64,000 bases of DNA, from assembly GCA_020635915.1 (NCBI GenBank), contig JACJYU010000002.1, positions 372,001-436,000 on the forward strand, written 5' to 3'. A model generated the notes under the pieces. The model had not been told where the DNA came from and made no database searches. It was given only the letters and a program-made list of their open reading frames with translations. The stretch is from Flammeovirgaceae bacterium. GTDB taxonomy: Bacteria > Bacteroidota > Bacteroidia > Cytophagales > Cyclobacteriaceae. This document shows, piece after piece, positions 52,798 through 62,775 of this stretch. Both the position numbers and the translations under genes were made by a program. Each line of letters starts with the position of its first letter. Positions within the stretch are counted from its first letter, which is position 1.

Positions 52798-53547
52798 TTA
52801 ATTGACTTTTTCCTCCAGTTCAGAAATTTTTGCCTGTGCCTTGGCCACCCCCAGGGAGAGGGCTTTTTTGTACATCTCAATGGCTTCCCTGTAGGTTTCT
52901 TTTTTCTTTCTGGGCGCAAGTTTGGTCCTGTTGGCGGCTTCTTCGATGGCCTCGCCCCTAGCGTAGTAAGAATCCCCTTCGCTCATCTTGCTTTGGATCA
53001 TCAGCTCCTGGATACGCGCTTCGATCAGGGCCAGTTCCTGCTCCTTTTCGATGATTTTTGCTTCTTTGTCCCCAAGTTCCGCCTCCTGCAGGCTTACCGT
53101 TTGGATAAGGTTTTGGTTCTCGTTGCGGTATTTGTCCACCTGCTCCTGAAGGGCCAGTATTTCCTTGTTACGGGCGTCCAAATCGGCCTTCAGTTTCTTG
53201 ATGGTGGCCGAAAACACGTTGGAAGTGCCCCGTGACTTTTTAAGCGCCCTTTCCAGGGCTTCAATTTTTTCCTGGCTTTCCTTTACATATTCATTGATGT
53301 CTTTCATCCGGGCCGTATAATCGGAATAGGTGGTGCCTTCGATCATGTTTACCCTCAACAACTGCCGGTTGGCATCAATGGAGTCCATCATAACCCCAAC
53401 CTCCTGAAGGGTGTTGGCCACCTGCTTGCTTGCCTCCAACTGTTGGGTCAGGCTATCCACGGCCATCTGAAGCTTTTCCTTTTCACCTCCCCCGCAGCCC
53501 ATGAAAACAATGCCTGTGAGCCCGACAAAAAAGAGCTGTTTTATCAT
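52798..53547 (-). CDS. Coiled-coil lipoprotein
   Basis: The protein has 249 residues. The signal peptide ends in GIVFMGC (Cys 18), then GGGEKEKLQMAVDSLTQQL leads into a long heptad-rich coiled coil to about residue 190 (IEALERALKKSRGTSNVFSA, IEKEQELALIEARIQELM). A short C-terminal helical part is TPR-like (MYKKALSLGVAKAQAKISEL). It is divergent from ndh. Probably a periplasmic structural lipoprotein; no more can be said. Confidence 0.88.
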   Translation of the reverse strand: MIKQLFFVGLTGIVFMGCGGGEKEKLQMAVDSLTQQLEASKQVANTLQEVGVMMDSIDANRQLLRVNMIEGTTYSDYTARMKDINEYVKESQEKIEALERALKKSRGTSNVFSATIKKLKADLDARNKEILALQEQVDKYRNENQNLIQTVSLQEAELGDKEAKIIEKEQELALIEARIQELMIQSKMSEGDSYYARGEAIEEAANRTKLAPRKKKETYREAIEMYKKALSLGVAKAQAKISELEEKVN

Positions 53548-53653
53548 ATTTTTTCAAGTTTATTGCGCAAAAATACCGGGATTATAAGTGATATATAAGC
53601 AGAGGTTAAAATAATTTTTTTTCCATGCCTTAAATCCTGGCAGTTGGCGTAAC

Positions 53654-54988
53654 TTGGCACCCGATTTTCAAAAAAAAAGCGACTTGAACCCCGATTTGAT
53701 CACCACCCGGACCCGAATCGCAGATCAGGGAATACCTCGGATAATCATCATAGGAGGTGGCTTTGGCGGCCTGGAATTGGTAAAAAAGCTGCGGAACGCA
53801 AAAGCCCAGATAGTGCTGTTTGACAAATACAACCACCACACCTTCCAGCCATTGCTTTACCAGGTGGCCACCTCCGGCCTTGAGACCAATTCCATCGTGT
53901 TCCCCTTCCGGAAAAGGTTTGCCCGACAACCCGGATTTTATTTCAGGCTGGGCGAGGTAAACCAAATCAAGCCAGGGGAAAACTATATAGAGACTTCCAT
54001 TGGGGGCATTCATTACGACCACCTGGTCATTGCCACAGGTGCTACCACCAATTATTACGGAATGCAGGAACTGGAGCGGACGGCCATGTCCATGAAAACC
54101 ATTACGGATGCCATTACGCTAAGGAACCGCATCATCCGTAACCTGGAGTTTGCGCTGCTTGCCGATGACCCTGACACCATGAACAGCCTGATGGATTTTG
54201 TCATTGTTGGTGGCGGGCCAACGGGGGTGGAATTGGCCGGGGCGCTGTCGGAATTGAAACGCAACGTGTTCCCGAAGGACTACAAAGAATTGGACTTAAG
54301 TTCGATGGACATCCACCTGGTGGAGGCCACTCCCCGCCTGCTAAACGGAATGAGCGAAAAGGCCTCGGAAAAAGCCCTTTTGTATTTGACCAAAATGGGT
54401 GTAAAGGTGCACCTCAATGTGGCGGTAAAATCCTACAATGGTTACGAAGCCGTATTCAACAACGGGAACAAGATCATCACCCGCACGCTGGTATGGGCGG
54501 CAGGGGTAAAGGGAAACCTCATAAACGGGTTGGACGAAAAGTCCATCGCCAGGGGCAACCGCCTTTTGGTGGACGCCTTTAGCAGGGTAAAAGGTTATGA
54601 CAATATTTTTGCCATTGGGGATGCCGCCCTCATGGACGGTGATGAAAAATTTCCCAAGGGGCACCCCATGATGGCCCCTCCGGCCATCCAGCAAGGGGCG
54701 TTGCTTGCCGACAACTTAAAGCGGTTGATTGCCGGCAAGGAAATGCTGCCTTTTTCCTACCGGGACAAAGGCAGCATGGCCACCGTGGGCAGGAACAAGG
54801 CCGTGGTGGACACCAAAGCCATAAAAATGCAGGGGTTTGTCGCCTGGTATATCTGGATGTTTGTCCATTTAATGTCCATCATGGGCTTTAAAAACAAAGT
54901 GTTCACATTTTTCAGCTGGCTATGGAGCTACTTTTCCTACGACAGGAGCAACCGGCTGATTATAGGGAGGCCCAAAGAGGAAATATAA
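53654..54988 (+). CDS. ndh: NADH dehydrogenase, type II (Ndh)
   Basis: The frame has 444 residues. FAD and NADH Rossmann motifs are IIIGGGFGGLELVKKL and VIVGGGPTGVELAGAL; DKYNHHTFQPLLYQVATSGL and GHPMMAPPAIQQGALLADNL are typical of Ndh/sulfide:quinone-type enzymes. It oxidises NADH and reduces quinone without pumping protons. A C-terminal amphipathic region (YIWMFVHLMSIMGFKNKVFT) anchors it. No ATG precedes the first Rossmann strand; TTG codons at 53654, 53684 and 53696 are the candidate starts. It precedes kup by 1 nt. Confidence 0.93.
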   Translation: MAPDFQKKSDLNPDLITTRTRIADQGIPRIIIIGGGFGGLELVKKLRNAKAQIVLFDKYNHHTFQPLLYQVATSGLETNSIVFPFRKRFARQPGFYFRLGEVNQIKPGENYIETSIGGIHYDHLVIATGATTNYYGMQELERTAMSMKTITDAITLRNRIIRNLEFALLADDPDTMNSLMDFVIVGGGPTGVELAGALSELKRNVFPKDYKELDLSSMDIHLVEATPRLLNGMSEKASEKALLYLTKMGVKVHLNVAVKSYNGYEAVFNNGNKIITRTLVWAAGVKGNLINGLDEKSIARGNRLLVDAFSRVKGYDNIFAIGDAALMDGDEKFPKGHPMMAPPAIQQGALLADNLKRLIAGKEMLPFSYRDKGSMATVGRNKAVVDTKAIKMQGFVAWYIWMFVHLMSIMGFKNKVFTFFSWLWSYFSYDRSNRLIIGRPKEEI

Positions 54989-54989
54989 T

Positions 54990-56975
54990 ATGGATTCAGG
55001 CGCTATCAAACAAAGGCTTTCGGCAGCAGGGGTGCTGGTCTCCATGGGGATTATTTATGGGGACATCGGCACTTCCCCACTTTATGTGTTCAAGGCCATC
55101 GTTGGCGAAAGCATCATCACCGAAGACCTGGTATTGGGTGGCGTCTCCTGTGTGTTTTGGACGCTCACGCTCATCACCACCGTCAAATACGTGTACCTGG
55201 CGCTGAATGCCGACAACAAAGGCGAAGGTGGGATATTTGCCCTGTATGCCCTGGTGAGGCGGTACAAGGCAAAATGGGTGGTGTACCTTGCCATTATAGG
55301 ATGTGCCACGCTTATTTCTGACGGGTTTATCACACCGGCCATCAGTATTTCCTCGGCCATCGAGGGGCTTACCATCAACAATCCGGGCTTTCCCACCGTG
55401 CCCATCGTGATCATCATATTGATCTTGCTTTTTTTCTTCCAGCAATTTGGCACCAGCGTAGTGGGAAAAACCTTTGGCCCCATCATGTTTGTGTGGTTCA
55501 TCACATTGGGCGTGTTTGGCATGGTCCACCTTTCCCAAAACCCTTTTGTGCTAAAGGCCCTGAACCCTATGTACGCGATCAACCTGTTGGTGAACTACCC
55601 GGGGGGGTTTTGGCTTTTAGGCGCTGTCTTTCTGTGTACAACTGGGGCCGAAGCCCTATACTCTGACCTCGGCCATTGCGGCAAGCACAACATCCGGGTG
55701 GGCTGGGGGTTTGTAAAATTATGCCTGCTGGTCAACTATTTTGGGCAGGCCGCCTGGTTGCTTTCATTGGAAGGCTCTACCCTAAACGGGCAGATCCCAT
55801 TTTATGCCATCGTGCCCGATGGCCTGTTGATCTTCAGTATCGTAATCGCCACAATGGCGGCCGTCATCGCCAGCCAGGCCTTGATATCCGGCACCTTTAC
55901 GCTGGTGAACGAGGCCATGAAATTAAAGCTGTGGCCCATCACCAAAGTGCGCTACCCCAGCCAGATAAAAGGCCAAATATACCTGCCTACCATCAACTGG
56001 GTATTGCTGGCGGGAACGATTTTGGTGGTGCTCATTTTCAGGGAATCCTCGGCAATGGAAGGCGCTTATGGCCTGGCCATTACTTTTGATATGCTGATGA
56101 CCACCACCCTGCTGGTCTATTTCTTCACCACGGTAAAAAAATCCAGGCTCAGGTCTTCCCTATTGGCGCTGATGTTCTTCTCCATCGAAGGCATGTTCCT
56201 GGTTTCCAACCTCGACAAGTTTGAGCATGGCGGCTGGTTTACCTTCATGATAGCCCTGTTCTTTTTTTCCCTCATGTTTGTGTTGGTGAAGGCCCGGGGG
56301 CTGCGGGACCGGCATACCGAGTTTGTGGACTTAAAGCATTATGTCCCCATGATAGAGGACCTGCAGGCCGATACCTCCATTCCCAAGGAAGCCACCAACC
56401 TGGTGTATATGGCGGTGGCCGACAGCAAGCGGTCCATCGATTCCAATATCATCTACTCCATCTTTAAAAAAAGGCCCAAGCGTGCGGATGTATACTGGTT
56501 CATCCATGTGGATACGGTGGACAGCCCCTATACGAGCAAGTATTCGGTGGACACCATCATTCCAAAAAGGTGCTTTTTCGTGAGGATCAAGCTCGGGTTT
56601 AAATCCGACCACAGGGTAAACATCCTGTTCAACAGGATATTGCACGACCTTGCCGAGAATGGCGAAATAGATTTGGTAAGCCATTACGACTCGTTGAAAA
56701 AACACAGCATGCCGGCCGACTTCAAGTTCATCATCCTGCATTCCCTGGCCTCCATAGACAGTGAGATTTCCACTTTTGACAGCCTCATCATTCAAGGCTA
56801 CCGTTTAATCAAAAGGCTTAGCCTGTCCACGGAAGAACAGTACGGGCTGGAGATGGCCAATGTGGAGGTGGAAAGGGTGCCCATTATGGTTGGGCCACCG
56901 GCCAAGGTGCGGATAAAACGCGAGCGCTCCGACCTGGAACGCGAAAAGGAAATGCGCTACCACGAGGGCTACTGA
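54990..56975 (+). CDS. kup: Potassium uptake protein Kup
   Basis: The protein has 661 residues. Twelve TM segments and a cytoplasmic C-terminal tail fit the KUP/HAK family. The start VLVSMGIIYGDIGTSPLYVF and the following GGVSCVFWTLTLITTVKYVY, ADNKGEGGIFALYALVRRYK and TTGAEALYSDLGHCGKHNI are conserved K+:H+ symporter motifs. It begins 1 nt after ndh, an unusual pairing that suggests co-transcription. Confidence 0.97.
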   Translation: MDSGAIKQRLSAAGVLVSMGIIYGDIGTSPLYVFKAIVGESIITEDLVLGGVSCVFWTLTLITTVKYVYLALNADNKGEGGIFALYALVRRYKAKWVVYLAIIGCATLISDGFITPAISISSAIEGLTINNPGFPTVPIVIIILILLFFFQQFGTSVVGKTFGPIMFVWFITLGVFGMVHLSQNPFVLKALNPMYAINLLVNYPGGFWLLGAVFLCTTGAEALYSDLGHCGKHNIRVGWGFVKLCLLVNYFGQAAWLLSLEGSTLNGQIPFYAIVPDGLLIFSIVIATMAAVIASQALISGTFTLVNEAMKLKLWPITKVRYPSQIKGQIYLPTINWVLLAGTILVVLIFRESSAMEGAYGLAITFDMLMTTTLLVYFFTTVKKSRLRSSLLALMFFSIEGMFLVSNLDKFEHGGWFTFMIALFFFSLMFVLVKARGLRDRHTEFVDLKHYVPMIEDLQADTSIPKEATNLVYMAVADSKRSIDSNIIYSIFKKRPKRADVYWFIHVDTVDSPYTSKYSVDTIIPKRCFFVRIKLGFKSDHRVNILFNRILHDLAENGEIDLVSHYDSLKKHSMPADFKFIILHSLASIDSEISTFDSLIIQGYRLIKRLSLSTEEQYGLEMANVEVERVPIMVGPPAKVRIKRERSDLEREKEMRYHEGY

Positions 56976-57103
56976 CCGTTTCCGAACACACGGGTGTTCA
57001 ATAAAATCCTTCTCAAAGCATCCCTTCCCTATTTAAGTGGTCTTTAGGCCAATTGTAACCATTGGCACCTTTTTAGGTACTTATCAGGAAACCCAACTTC
57101 CCT

Positions 57104-59551
57104 ATGCTAAAAAACTATTTTAAGATAGCCGTGCGAAACCTGCTCAAGCACCGGGCTTTTTCCACCATCAATATTGTTGGGCTTTCAATAGGCATTGCCT
57201 GCTGTGTGCTCCTGGCCTTGTACATAAAAGACGAGTTCAGCTATGAAAGCAAGTTTCGCGACAAGGACCGCATTTATCGCATCTACACCACTTTTACCCG
57301 GGAGGGCGTCCCCGATAGCTACCCACGCACTTCCCCGCCCATTGCCATCGTCCTCCCCGGCCTGGTCCCGGAAGTGGAAATGGCCACACGTGTGGTAAAC
57401 CCGCCCGAAGTGGAACAGCACCTGATCCAGTATGGTGACCGGTTGTATTATGAAAAGCGTGGCTACCTGGTCGATTCCACTTTTTTTGATGTTTTTGATT
57501 ATGATTTCAAAGAAGGAAACCCAGGCACGGCATTGGACCAGCCCGCGTCCGTGGTGCTGTCTTACGAACTCAGCAAGAAAATTTTTCACGACAAATCCCC
57601 ACTCAACGAATGGCTGATCATTAACAGCGGCCCTTCAAGGGACACATTTTTGGTAACCGGGGTCCTGCAACCTTACACGTCAAAGTCGCACCTTGACGCG
57701 GGTCTTTACATGTCCCTTCGCAGCGAAGGATGGGGCGAGTATATCAACTCCCTCGACACCTGGGCTTGGCAAAATTTTGTTTCCGGGTATGTGCGCCTTG
57801 CCCCCAACGCTTCCCCCAAGGCCGTGGACGAAAAATTCCCCCAACTAATAGAAACGTATGCCGGGGACGTGCTGAAGGGGGTAGGGCTAAAAAAGGAATT
57901 GGCCTTACAGCCACTGGGCGATATTCGACTTTACTCACGGTTCAGCAACGATTACCAGTTGGAAACCAATGGAAACATTAATTATATATATATCCTGGGC
58001 TCCATTGGCATATTCATCCTGCTTATTGCCTGTATCAACTTTATGAACCTTACCACCGCCAAGGGCGCCCAGCGTGCGGGGGAAGTCGGGGTAAGGAAAT
58101 CCTTGGGCGCCTCCAGGAAAAATTTAATAGGCCAGTTCCTGGGGGAATCCTTTACTATTGTGGTGGTTTCCATGGCCATCTCCGCGGCCATTATTGTGCT
58201 GGCACTCCCCTTCTTCAACCAGGTGGCCCAGAAAGACTTGAGCATTAACGGGGGCACGGCCATCTATATGGTTACCGCCATGCTGGCCATCTCCGCCATC
58301 ACCGGATTGATCGCAGGCAGCTACCCGGCTTTTTTCCTTTCGTCATTTCAGGCAGCCAAAGTATTGAAAGACAAGAGGCTGACCGGGGGCAACCAATGGA
58401 TAAGGAAATCCCTTGTCGTGTTTCAGTTTATCGTGTCCATCTCTCTTATTTCCGCCATTCTAGTCATCCATAAGCAGCTTGATTATATACAAAACAAAGC
58501 GCTGGGGTTTAGCCCGGCCCGGAATATAGTGGTCCCCATGCGGACCAGCGAGGCCAGGGAAAAATACAATGAATTAAAAAACGGAATTCAACAAATAGCC
58601 GGTGTATCCATGGTCTCCGCCACTACAAGCCTGCCTTCCACACCTTTGTTAAGGGACTATGGCTTGTACCTGCAGGGCACCAGCCCGGAGGCCAGTGTGT
58701 TGCACCGGATGGTATATACGGACGAAAATTACTTTGACCTGTTGCAAATCAAATTATTGGCCGGCCGGGATTTTGAATACGAAAGCGACAAAAGCACGGA
58801 ACAGGATGAAAACATAAACGTGATCGTAAACCAGGCAAGTTTAAAGGAGTACAACATTGACCTGAACGATGCGGTGGGCACCATCCTGCTAAGCGAATAC
58901 GATGGCAGGATCCGGTTCCACAAAATCATTGGTGTGGTGGAGGATTTTCATCAATTCTCCCTTCACGATAAAATCGTGCCCATCATGTTCAAAGTCCCTT
59001 CCTCCAAAAGGAATTTTATCTTCATCACCATGAAAGTATCGACCGCCAACTATAACAATATCGTTCAACAATTGGAGCGCCATTGGAAATCGCTCGTCCC
59101 GGGCACCCCTTTTGAAAGCACTTTTTTGTCCGATAGCGTGAACAGGCAGTACGAAGGGGACAAACGCATCTCTGAAATCATAACCGGTTTCACCAGCATT
59201 GCCATTGTTATTTCCTGCCTTGGGCTTTATGGGCTTTCCGTGTATATGGCCGAGCGCAGGGTCAAGGAGATTGGAATAAGGAAGGTATTGGGCGCGAGCG
59301 TACCGGGAATCGTGAGGTTGCTTACGACAGACTACCTCAAATTAATACTGATCGCTTTTGCCATAGCCGCCCCTATCGGGTATTATATCATGGACGAATG
59401 GCTTCAGGGTTTTGCCTATAAAACCTCCCTGGGCTTGTTGGTTTTTGCATTGGCAGGCCTCATCTCCTTTGCCATCGCGTGGATTACCATCGGGTATGAA
59501 TCCATTCGGGCCGCGGTGGGAAACCCCGTCAATTCACTGAAAACCGAATAA
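57104..59551 (+). CDS. ABC transporter permease, MacB/FtsX type (paralogue 1)
   Basis: The protein has 815 residues. The N-terminal TM (RNLLKHRAFSTINIVGLSIG) starts a MacB-type periplasmic core. Three TM follow mid-protein (NYIYILGSIGIFILLIACIN, MNLTTAKGAQRAGEVGVRKS), then another core and a terminal FtsX block (ERRVKEIGIRKVLGASVPGI). So two FtsX units in one chain, as in many Bacteroidota antimicrobial-peptide-type permeases. No ATP-binding gene is adjacent; the ATPase must be elsewhere. The next gene is a paralogue of similar length. Confidence 0.93.
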   Translation: MLKNYFKIAVRNLLKHRAFSTINIVGLSIGIACCVLLALYIKDEFSYESKFRDKDRIYRIYTTFTREGVPDSYPRTSPPIAIVLPGLVPEVEMATRVVNPPEVEQHLIQYGDRLYYEKRGYLVDSTFFDVFDYDFKEGNPGTALDQPASVVLSYELSKKIFHDKSPLNEWLIINSGPSRDTFLVTGVLQPYTSKSHLDAGLYMSLRSEGWGEYINSLDTWAWQNFVSGYVRLAPNASPKAVDEKFPQLIETYAGDVLKGVGLKKELALQPLGDIRLYSRFSNDYQLETNGNINYIYILGSIGIFILLIACINFMNLTTAKGAQRAGEVGVRKSLGASRKNLIGQFLGESFTIVVVSMAISAAIIVLALPFFNQVAQKDLSINGGTAIYMVTAMLAISAITGLIAGSYPAFFLSSFQAAKVLKDKRLTGGNQWIRKSLVVFQFIVSISLISAILVIHKQLDYIQNKALGFSPARNIVVPMRTSEAREKYNELKNGIQQIAGVSMVSATTSLPSTPLLRDYGLYLQGTSPEASVLHRMVYTDENYFDLLQIKLLAGRDFEYESDKSTEQDENINVIVNQASLKEYNIDLNDAVGTILLSEYDGRIRFHKIIGVVEDFHQFSLHDKIVPIMFKVPSSKRNFIFITMKVSTANYNNIVQQLERHWKSLVPGTPFESTFLSDSVNRQYEGDKRISEIITGFTSIAIVISCLGLYGLSVYMAERRVKEIGIRKVLGASVPGIVRLLTTDYLKLILIAFAIAAPIGYYIMDEWLQGFAYKTSLGLLVFALAGLISFAIAWITIGYESIRAAVGNPVNSLKTE

Positions 59552-59561
59552 ACACGCTTTT

Positions 59562-61931
59562 ATGCTGAAAAACTATTTTAAGGTGGCCATCAGGAGCCTA
59601 AGAAAAAACCCGGTCTATTCCTTCATCAACATCAGCGGCCTGGCAGTGGGGACGGCCTGCAGCATCCTGATCCTGTTATGGGTAAATGACGAAATGTCCT
59701 ATGACAAATTCCAACCCAAATTTGACAGGCTCTACCAGGTCTGGATCAACGCTTACTTCGATGGCAAGGTCAACTCCTGGACCTCGGTGCCGCAGCCGCT
59801 CAAAAATACCCTGAACGAGGAGGTAAGTGACATCAAAAACGCGGCCATCTCGGACTGGGGCGGCACGCACCTGCTCACCGTAGGGGAAAAGAAGCTCAAC
59901 AAGAGGGGGTATTTTGCCAGCTATGAATTCCTGGAAATGTTTCAATTCCCATTGGCCACAGGTTCGGCAGAAACGGTATTGGACGAACCCTACTCCATAG
60001 TCCTTACGGAAAGCACGGCCAGGGACTTATTTGGCAATGAAGATCCCATTAACAAAATCATAAGGCTGGACAGCGATGCAGACGTAAAAGTAACGGGCAT
60101 CCTGAAAGATGTCCCTTCCAACTCTTCGTTTGAGTTTGATTACCTGGTGCCCTTTAGTTTGATGCTGGCCACCCAGCAGTGGGCACGAGACGCAGAACAC
60201 AACTGGGGCAACAATTCTTTTCAGGTATTTGCGGAACTGCCAGAGGGCACCACAAAGGAACAAGTGGATGGCAAAATCAAAAACATACTGATGGAGAAGT
60301 CGGTCAAAAACCCATACAAAAGGGAGTTGTTCCTGCATCCCATGAGCGATTGGAGGCTACGGTCGACCTTCGAAAACGGGAAGGCAACCGGTGGGATGAT
60401 TGAGTATGTGAACCTGTTCTCGGTGATTGCCGTGTTTATTTTGGTCATTGCCTGCATCAACTTTATGAACCTCGCCACCGCCCGTTCCGAAAAGCGCGCA
60501 CGGGAGGTGGGCATCCGCAAATCGGTGGGCTCAAAACGGCAGGAACTCATCTTCCAGTTTTTGGGGGAGTCCCTCCTCATTGCCCTTATTTCGTTTGCCC
60601 TGGCGCTAATCCTGGTGGAGGGATCACTGCCTTTTTACAACACGCTGGTGGAAAAACAACTGCATGTCCCCTACCTCACCACCCAATTTTGGGTGTTTGC
60701 CCTTGTCATGATATTGGTTACGGGGCTTTTGTCAGGCAGCTACCCTGCGCTCTACCTGTCTTCATTTAATGCCGTAAAGGTTTTGAAAGGAAAAATACAA
60801 GTGGGCCCGAAGGCCAGCATCCCACGGCAAGTATTGGTTGTCCTTCAATTTGGTTTTTCCATTGTCCTTATCGTGGGCACCATAGTGGTGTACTTCCAGA
60901 TACAACACGTCAAAAGCAGGGACCTTGGCTATGACCAGGAAAACCTGATCACCATACAATACAACGATGAGCTAAGGGAGAACTACACGACCATAAAGCA
61001 AGAGCTGTTGCGCACGGGTGTGGTAGAGGCGGTGACGCGGTCCAACAGCCCCATAACCGAAATCTGGTCCAATAATTTTTTGGGATGGCCCGGAAAACCG
61101 GAAGACCTCCATGTGATCTTCTCCACTATCGCCACCGAATACGACTACACCAAGACCATGGGCATCAAAGTATTGATGGGGCGGGATTTTTCCGAAAATT
61201 TCAAGAGCGACTCCTCTGCCATCATCATCAACAAGGCAGGGCTTGACCTTATGGGCCTTAAAGACCCCCTTGGGGCCAAACTGGATTTGTGGGGAGGCGA
61301 ACGCGAACTGATTGGCGTGGTGGACAACACGCTCATGGGCTCCCCCTTCCGTGCCGTGTCGCCCATGTTTATGGTCTTTGACCCTGGCTGGATCAGCGCG
61401 GTAAGCATAAGGCTTTCCAAAACAAAAGACCTGAACGGGGCTATGGGCAAAGTGGAAGAAGTATTCCAGCAACTCAACCCCTCCTATCCGTTCGAGTACG
61501 ACTTTGCCGATGTGGAGTTTGGCAAAAAATTCACCACCATAGACCTGATTGGCAAGCTGGCCAACCTGTTTGCTTTTTTGGCCTTGCTCATCACCGGCCT
61601 GGGCCTATTTGGGTTGGCGGCCTTTACCGCAGAACAGCGGACCAAAGAGATTGGCATACGCAAGGTACTGGGCGCCACCGTGGCCACCGTGGTCATGATG
61701 ATATCGAAAGACTTCACAAGGCTGGTAGTGGTGGCTTTTGTCATTGCCGCCCCCGTGGCCTGGTATTTCCTGGATTCGTTCCTCGACCGGTACCCCATAA
61801 GGATCGCCATACCCTGGTGGACGTTCCCTGTCGCGGGTCTTTTTGCCCTGGCCATGGCCATTGCCATCGTAAGCCTGCAGGCGTATAAGGCAGCGATAAA
61901 CAATCCCGTAAAGTCGTTGCGTTCCGAATAG
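59562..61931 (+). CDS. ABC transporter permease, MacB/FtsX type (paralogue 2)
   Basis: The protein has 789 residues and the same layout as its upstream paralogue, 10 nt before it: N-terminal TM (IRSLRKNPVYSFINISGLAV), MacB core, central TMs (VIAVFILVIACINFMNLATA), second core and C-terminal FtsX (AEQRTKEIGIRKVLGATVAT). The two begin with nearly the same MLKNYFK and both end in NPV(N/K)SL(K/R)(T/S)E. They presumably arose by duplication and may form one transporter as a heterodimer. No ATPase gene is adjacent. Confidence 0.93.
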   Translation: MLKNYFKVAIRSLRKNPVYSFINISGLAVGTACSILILLWVNDEMSYDKFQPKFDRLYQVWINAYFDGKVNSWTSVPQPLKNTLNEEVSDIKNAAISDWGGTHLLTVGEKKLNKRGYFASYEFLEMFQFPLATGSAETVLDEPYSIVLTESTARDLFGNEDPINKIIRLDSDADVKVTGILKDVPSNSSFEFDYLVPFSLMLATQQWARDAEHNWGNNSFQVFAELPEGTTKEQVDGKIKNILMEKSVKNPYKRELFLHPMSDWRLRSTFENGKATGGMIEYVNLFSVIAVFILVIACINFMNLATARSEKRAREVGIRKSVGSKRQELIFQFLGESLLIALISFALALILVEGSLPFYNTLVEKQLHVPYLTTQFWVFALVMILVTGLLSGSYPALYLSSFNAVKVLKGKIQVGPKASIPRQVLVVLQFGFSIVLIVGTIVVYFQIQHVKSRDLGYDQENLITIQYNDELRENYTTIKQELLRTGVVEAVTRSNSPITEIWSNNFLGWPGKPEDLHVIFSTIATEYDYTKTMGIKVLMGRDFSENFKSDSSAIIINKAGLDLMGLKDPLGAKLDLWGGERELIGVVDNTLMGSPFRAVSPMFMVFDPGWISAVSIRLSKTKDLNGAMGKVEEVFQQLNPSYPFEYDFADVEFGKKFTTIDLIGKLANLFAFLALLITGLGLFGLAAFTAEQRTKEIGIRKVLGATVATVVMMISKDFTRLVVVAFVIAAPVAWYFLDSFLDRYPIRIAIPWWTFPVAGLFALAMAIAIVSLQAYKAAINNPVKSLRSE

Positions 61932-62014
61932 GCCTATGGTAATTTTATGGGGCCGAATGCAACCTTTGCGCCCTTAGGGGCATCTATAATCACGTAACAA
62001 AGCTACTACCGGTT

Positions 62015-62752
62015 ATGAAACCACTATCCTTGCTCCTTCTTGCCCTCTTACCGATGCTTGGGCACGCCCAATCAGAAAGCGCCCCGCTGGCCCCTTTTGA
62101 CCGCATTGTGGCCTCCCAATTTGTAAATGTGGTGCTCGAAAAAGGAAATGAGGAGTCCATCCGCCTGGAATACTCGGGCATTGACCCCGAAGTGGTGAAC
62201 GTAAAGGTAAAGCGCAAAAAGCTGCACATCTACCTGGACGATGCCAGGCTCATCGGCAAACAGGACAAGTTTTATGAGAATGGGCATAAGTACACCAGGA
62301 GCCGGTATGGAAAAAATTCAATTACGGCCTACATTACCTACACCTCGCTGCGTGGCTTGGAAATCCGGGGGGAAGAAGGCCTGGTATGCCATAGCGGGAT
62401 CACTGCCAACAAATTCAAGTTAAAGGTGTTTGGGGAAAACAACGTTTCAATAGAGTCGTTGCAGGCCAACCGGTTCAAGGCATCCGTTTATGGAAACAAC
62501 GAAATAGAAATCAAATCGGGCACGGCAGGGCACCAACTGTACCGGTTGTTTGGCGAAAACAAGATCAATACCCTGAACCTGGTAAGCAACACTACGGCAT
62601 CGCGCATCTATGGGGAGGGCCGCCTTACCGTGAACGCCAATGATGAACTCAAGATCACGGCTTTTGGAGAACCCGAGGTACGCCTGAGCGGGCCGGCACG
62701 CATCAAAAAAAGCATCGTCCTGGGCAGGCCCTACATCAAGGTAAAGCGGTAA
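62015..62752 (+). CDS. DUF2807 (head-GIN) secreted protein
   Basis: The protein has 245 residues with a signal peptide (LSLLLLALLPMLGHAQS). The mature part is beta-strand rich with the DUF2807 pattern FDRIVASQFVNVVLEKGNEE, then SLRGLEIRGEEGLVCHSGI and repeated short strands (FKLKVFGENNVSIESL, FKASVYGNNEIEIKSG, TASRIYGEGRLTVNANDELK). Probable periplasmic or surface autotransporter-adhesin-like domain of unknown role. It is convergent with the methyltransferase. Confidence 0.88.
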   Translation: MKPLSLLLLALLPMLGHAQSESAPLAPFDRIVASQFVNVVLEKGNEESIRLEYSGIDPEVVNVKVKRKKLHIYLDDARLIGKQDKFYENGHKYTRSRYGKNSITAYITYTSLRGLEIRGEEGLVCHSGITANKFKLKVFGENNVSIESLQANRFKASVYGNNEIEIKSGTAGHQLYRLFGENKINTLNLVSNTTASRIYGEGRLTVNANDELKITAFGEPEVRLSGPARIKKSIVLGRPYIKVKR

Positions 62753-62775
62753 AAAAGAGTAAACTTTTCTCCACG

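Noticed and set aside
56984..56999. Hairpin GAACAC-ACGG-GTGTTC after kup
   Set aside because: Only a 6-bp stem without a following T-run; too weak to call a terminator.
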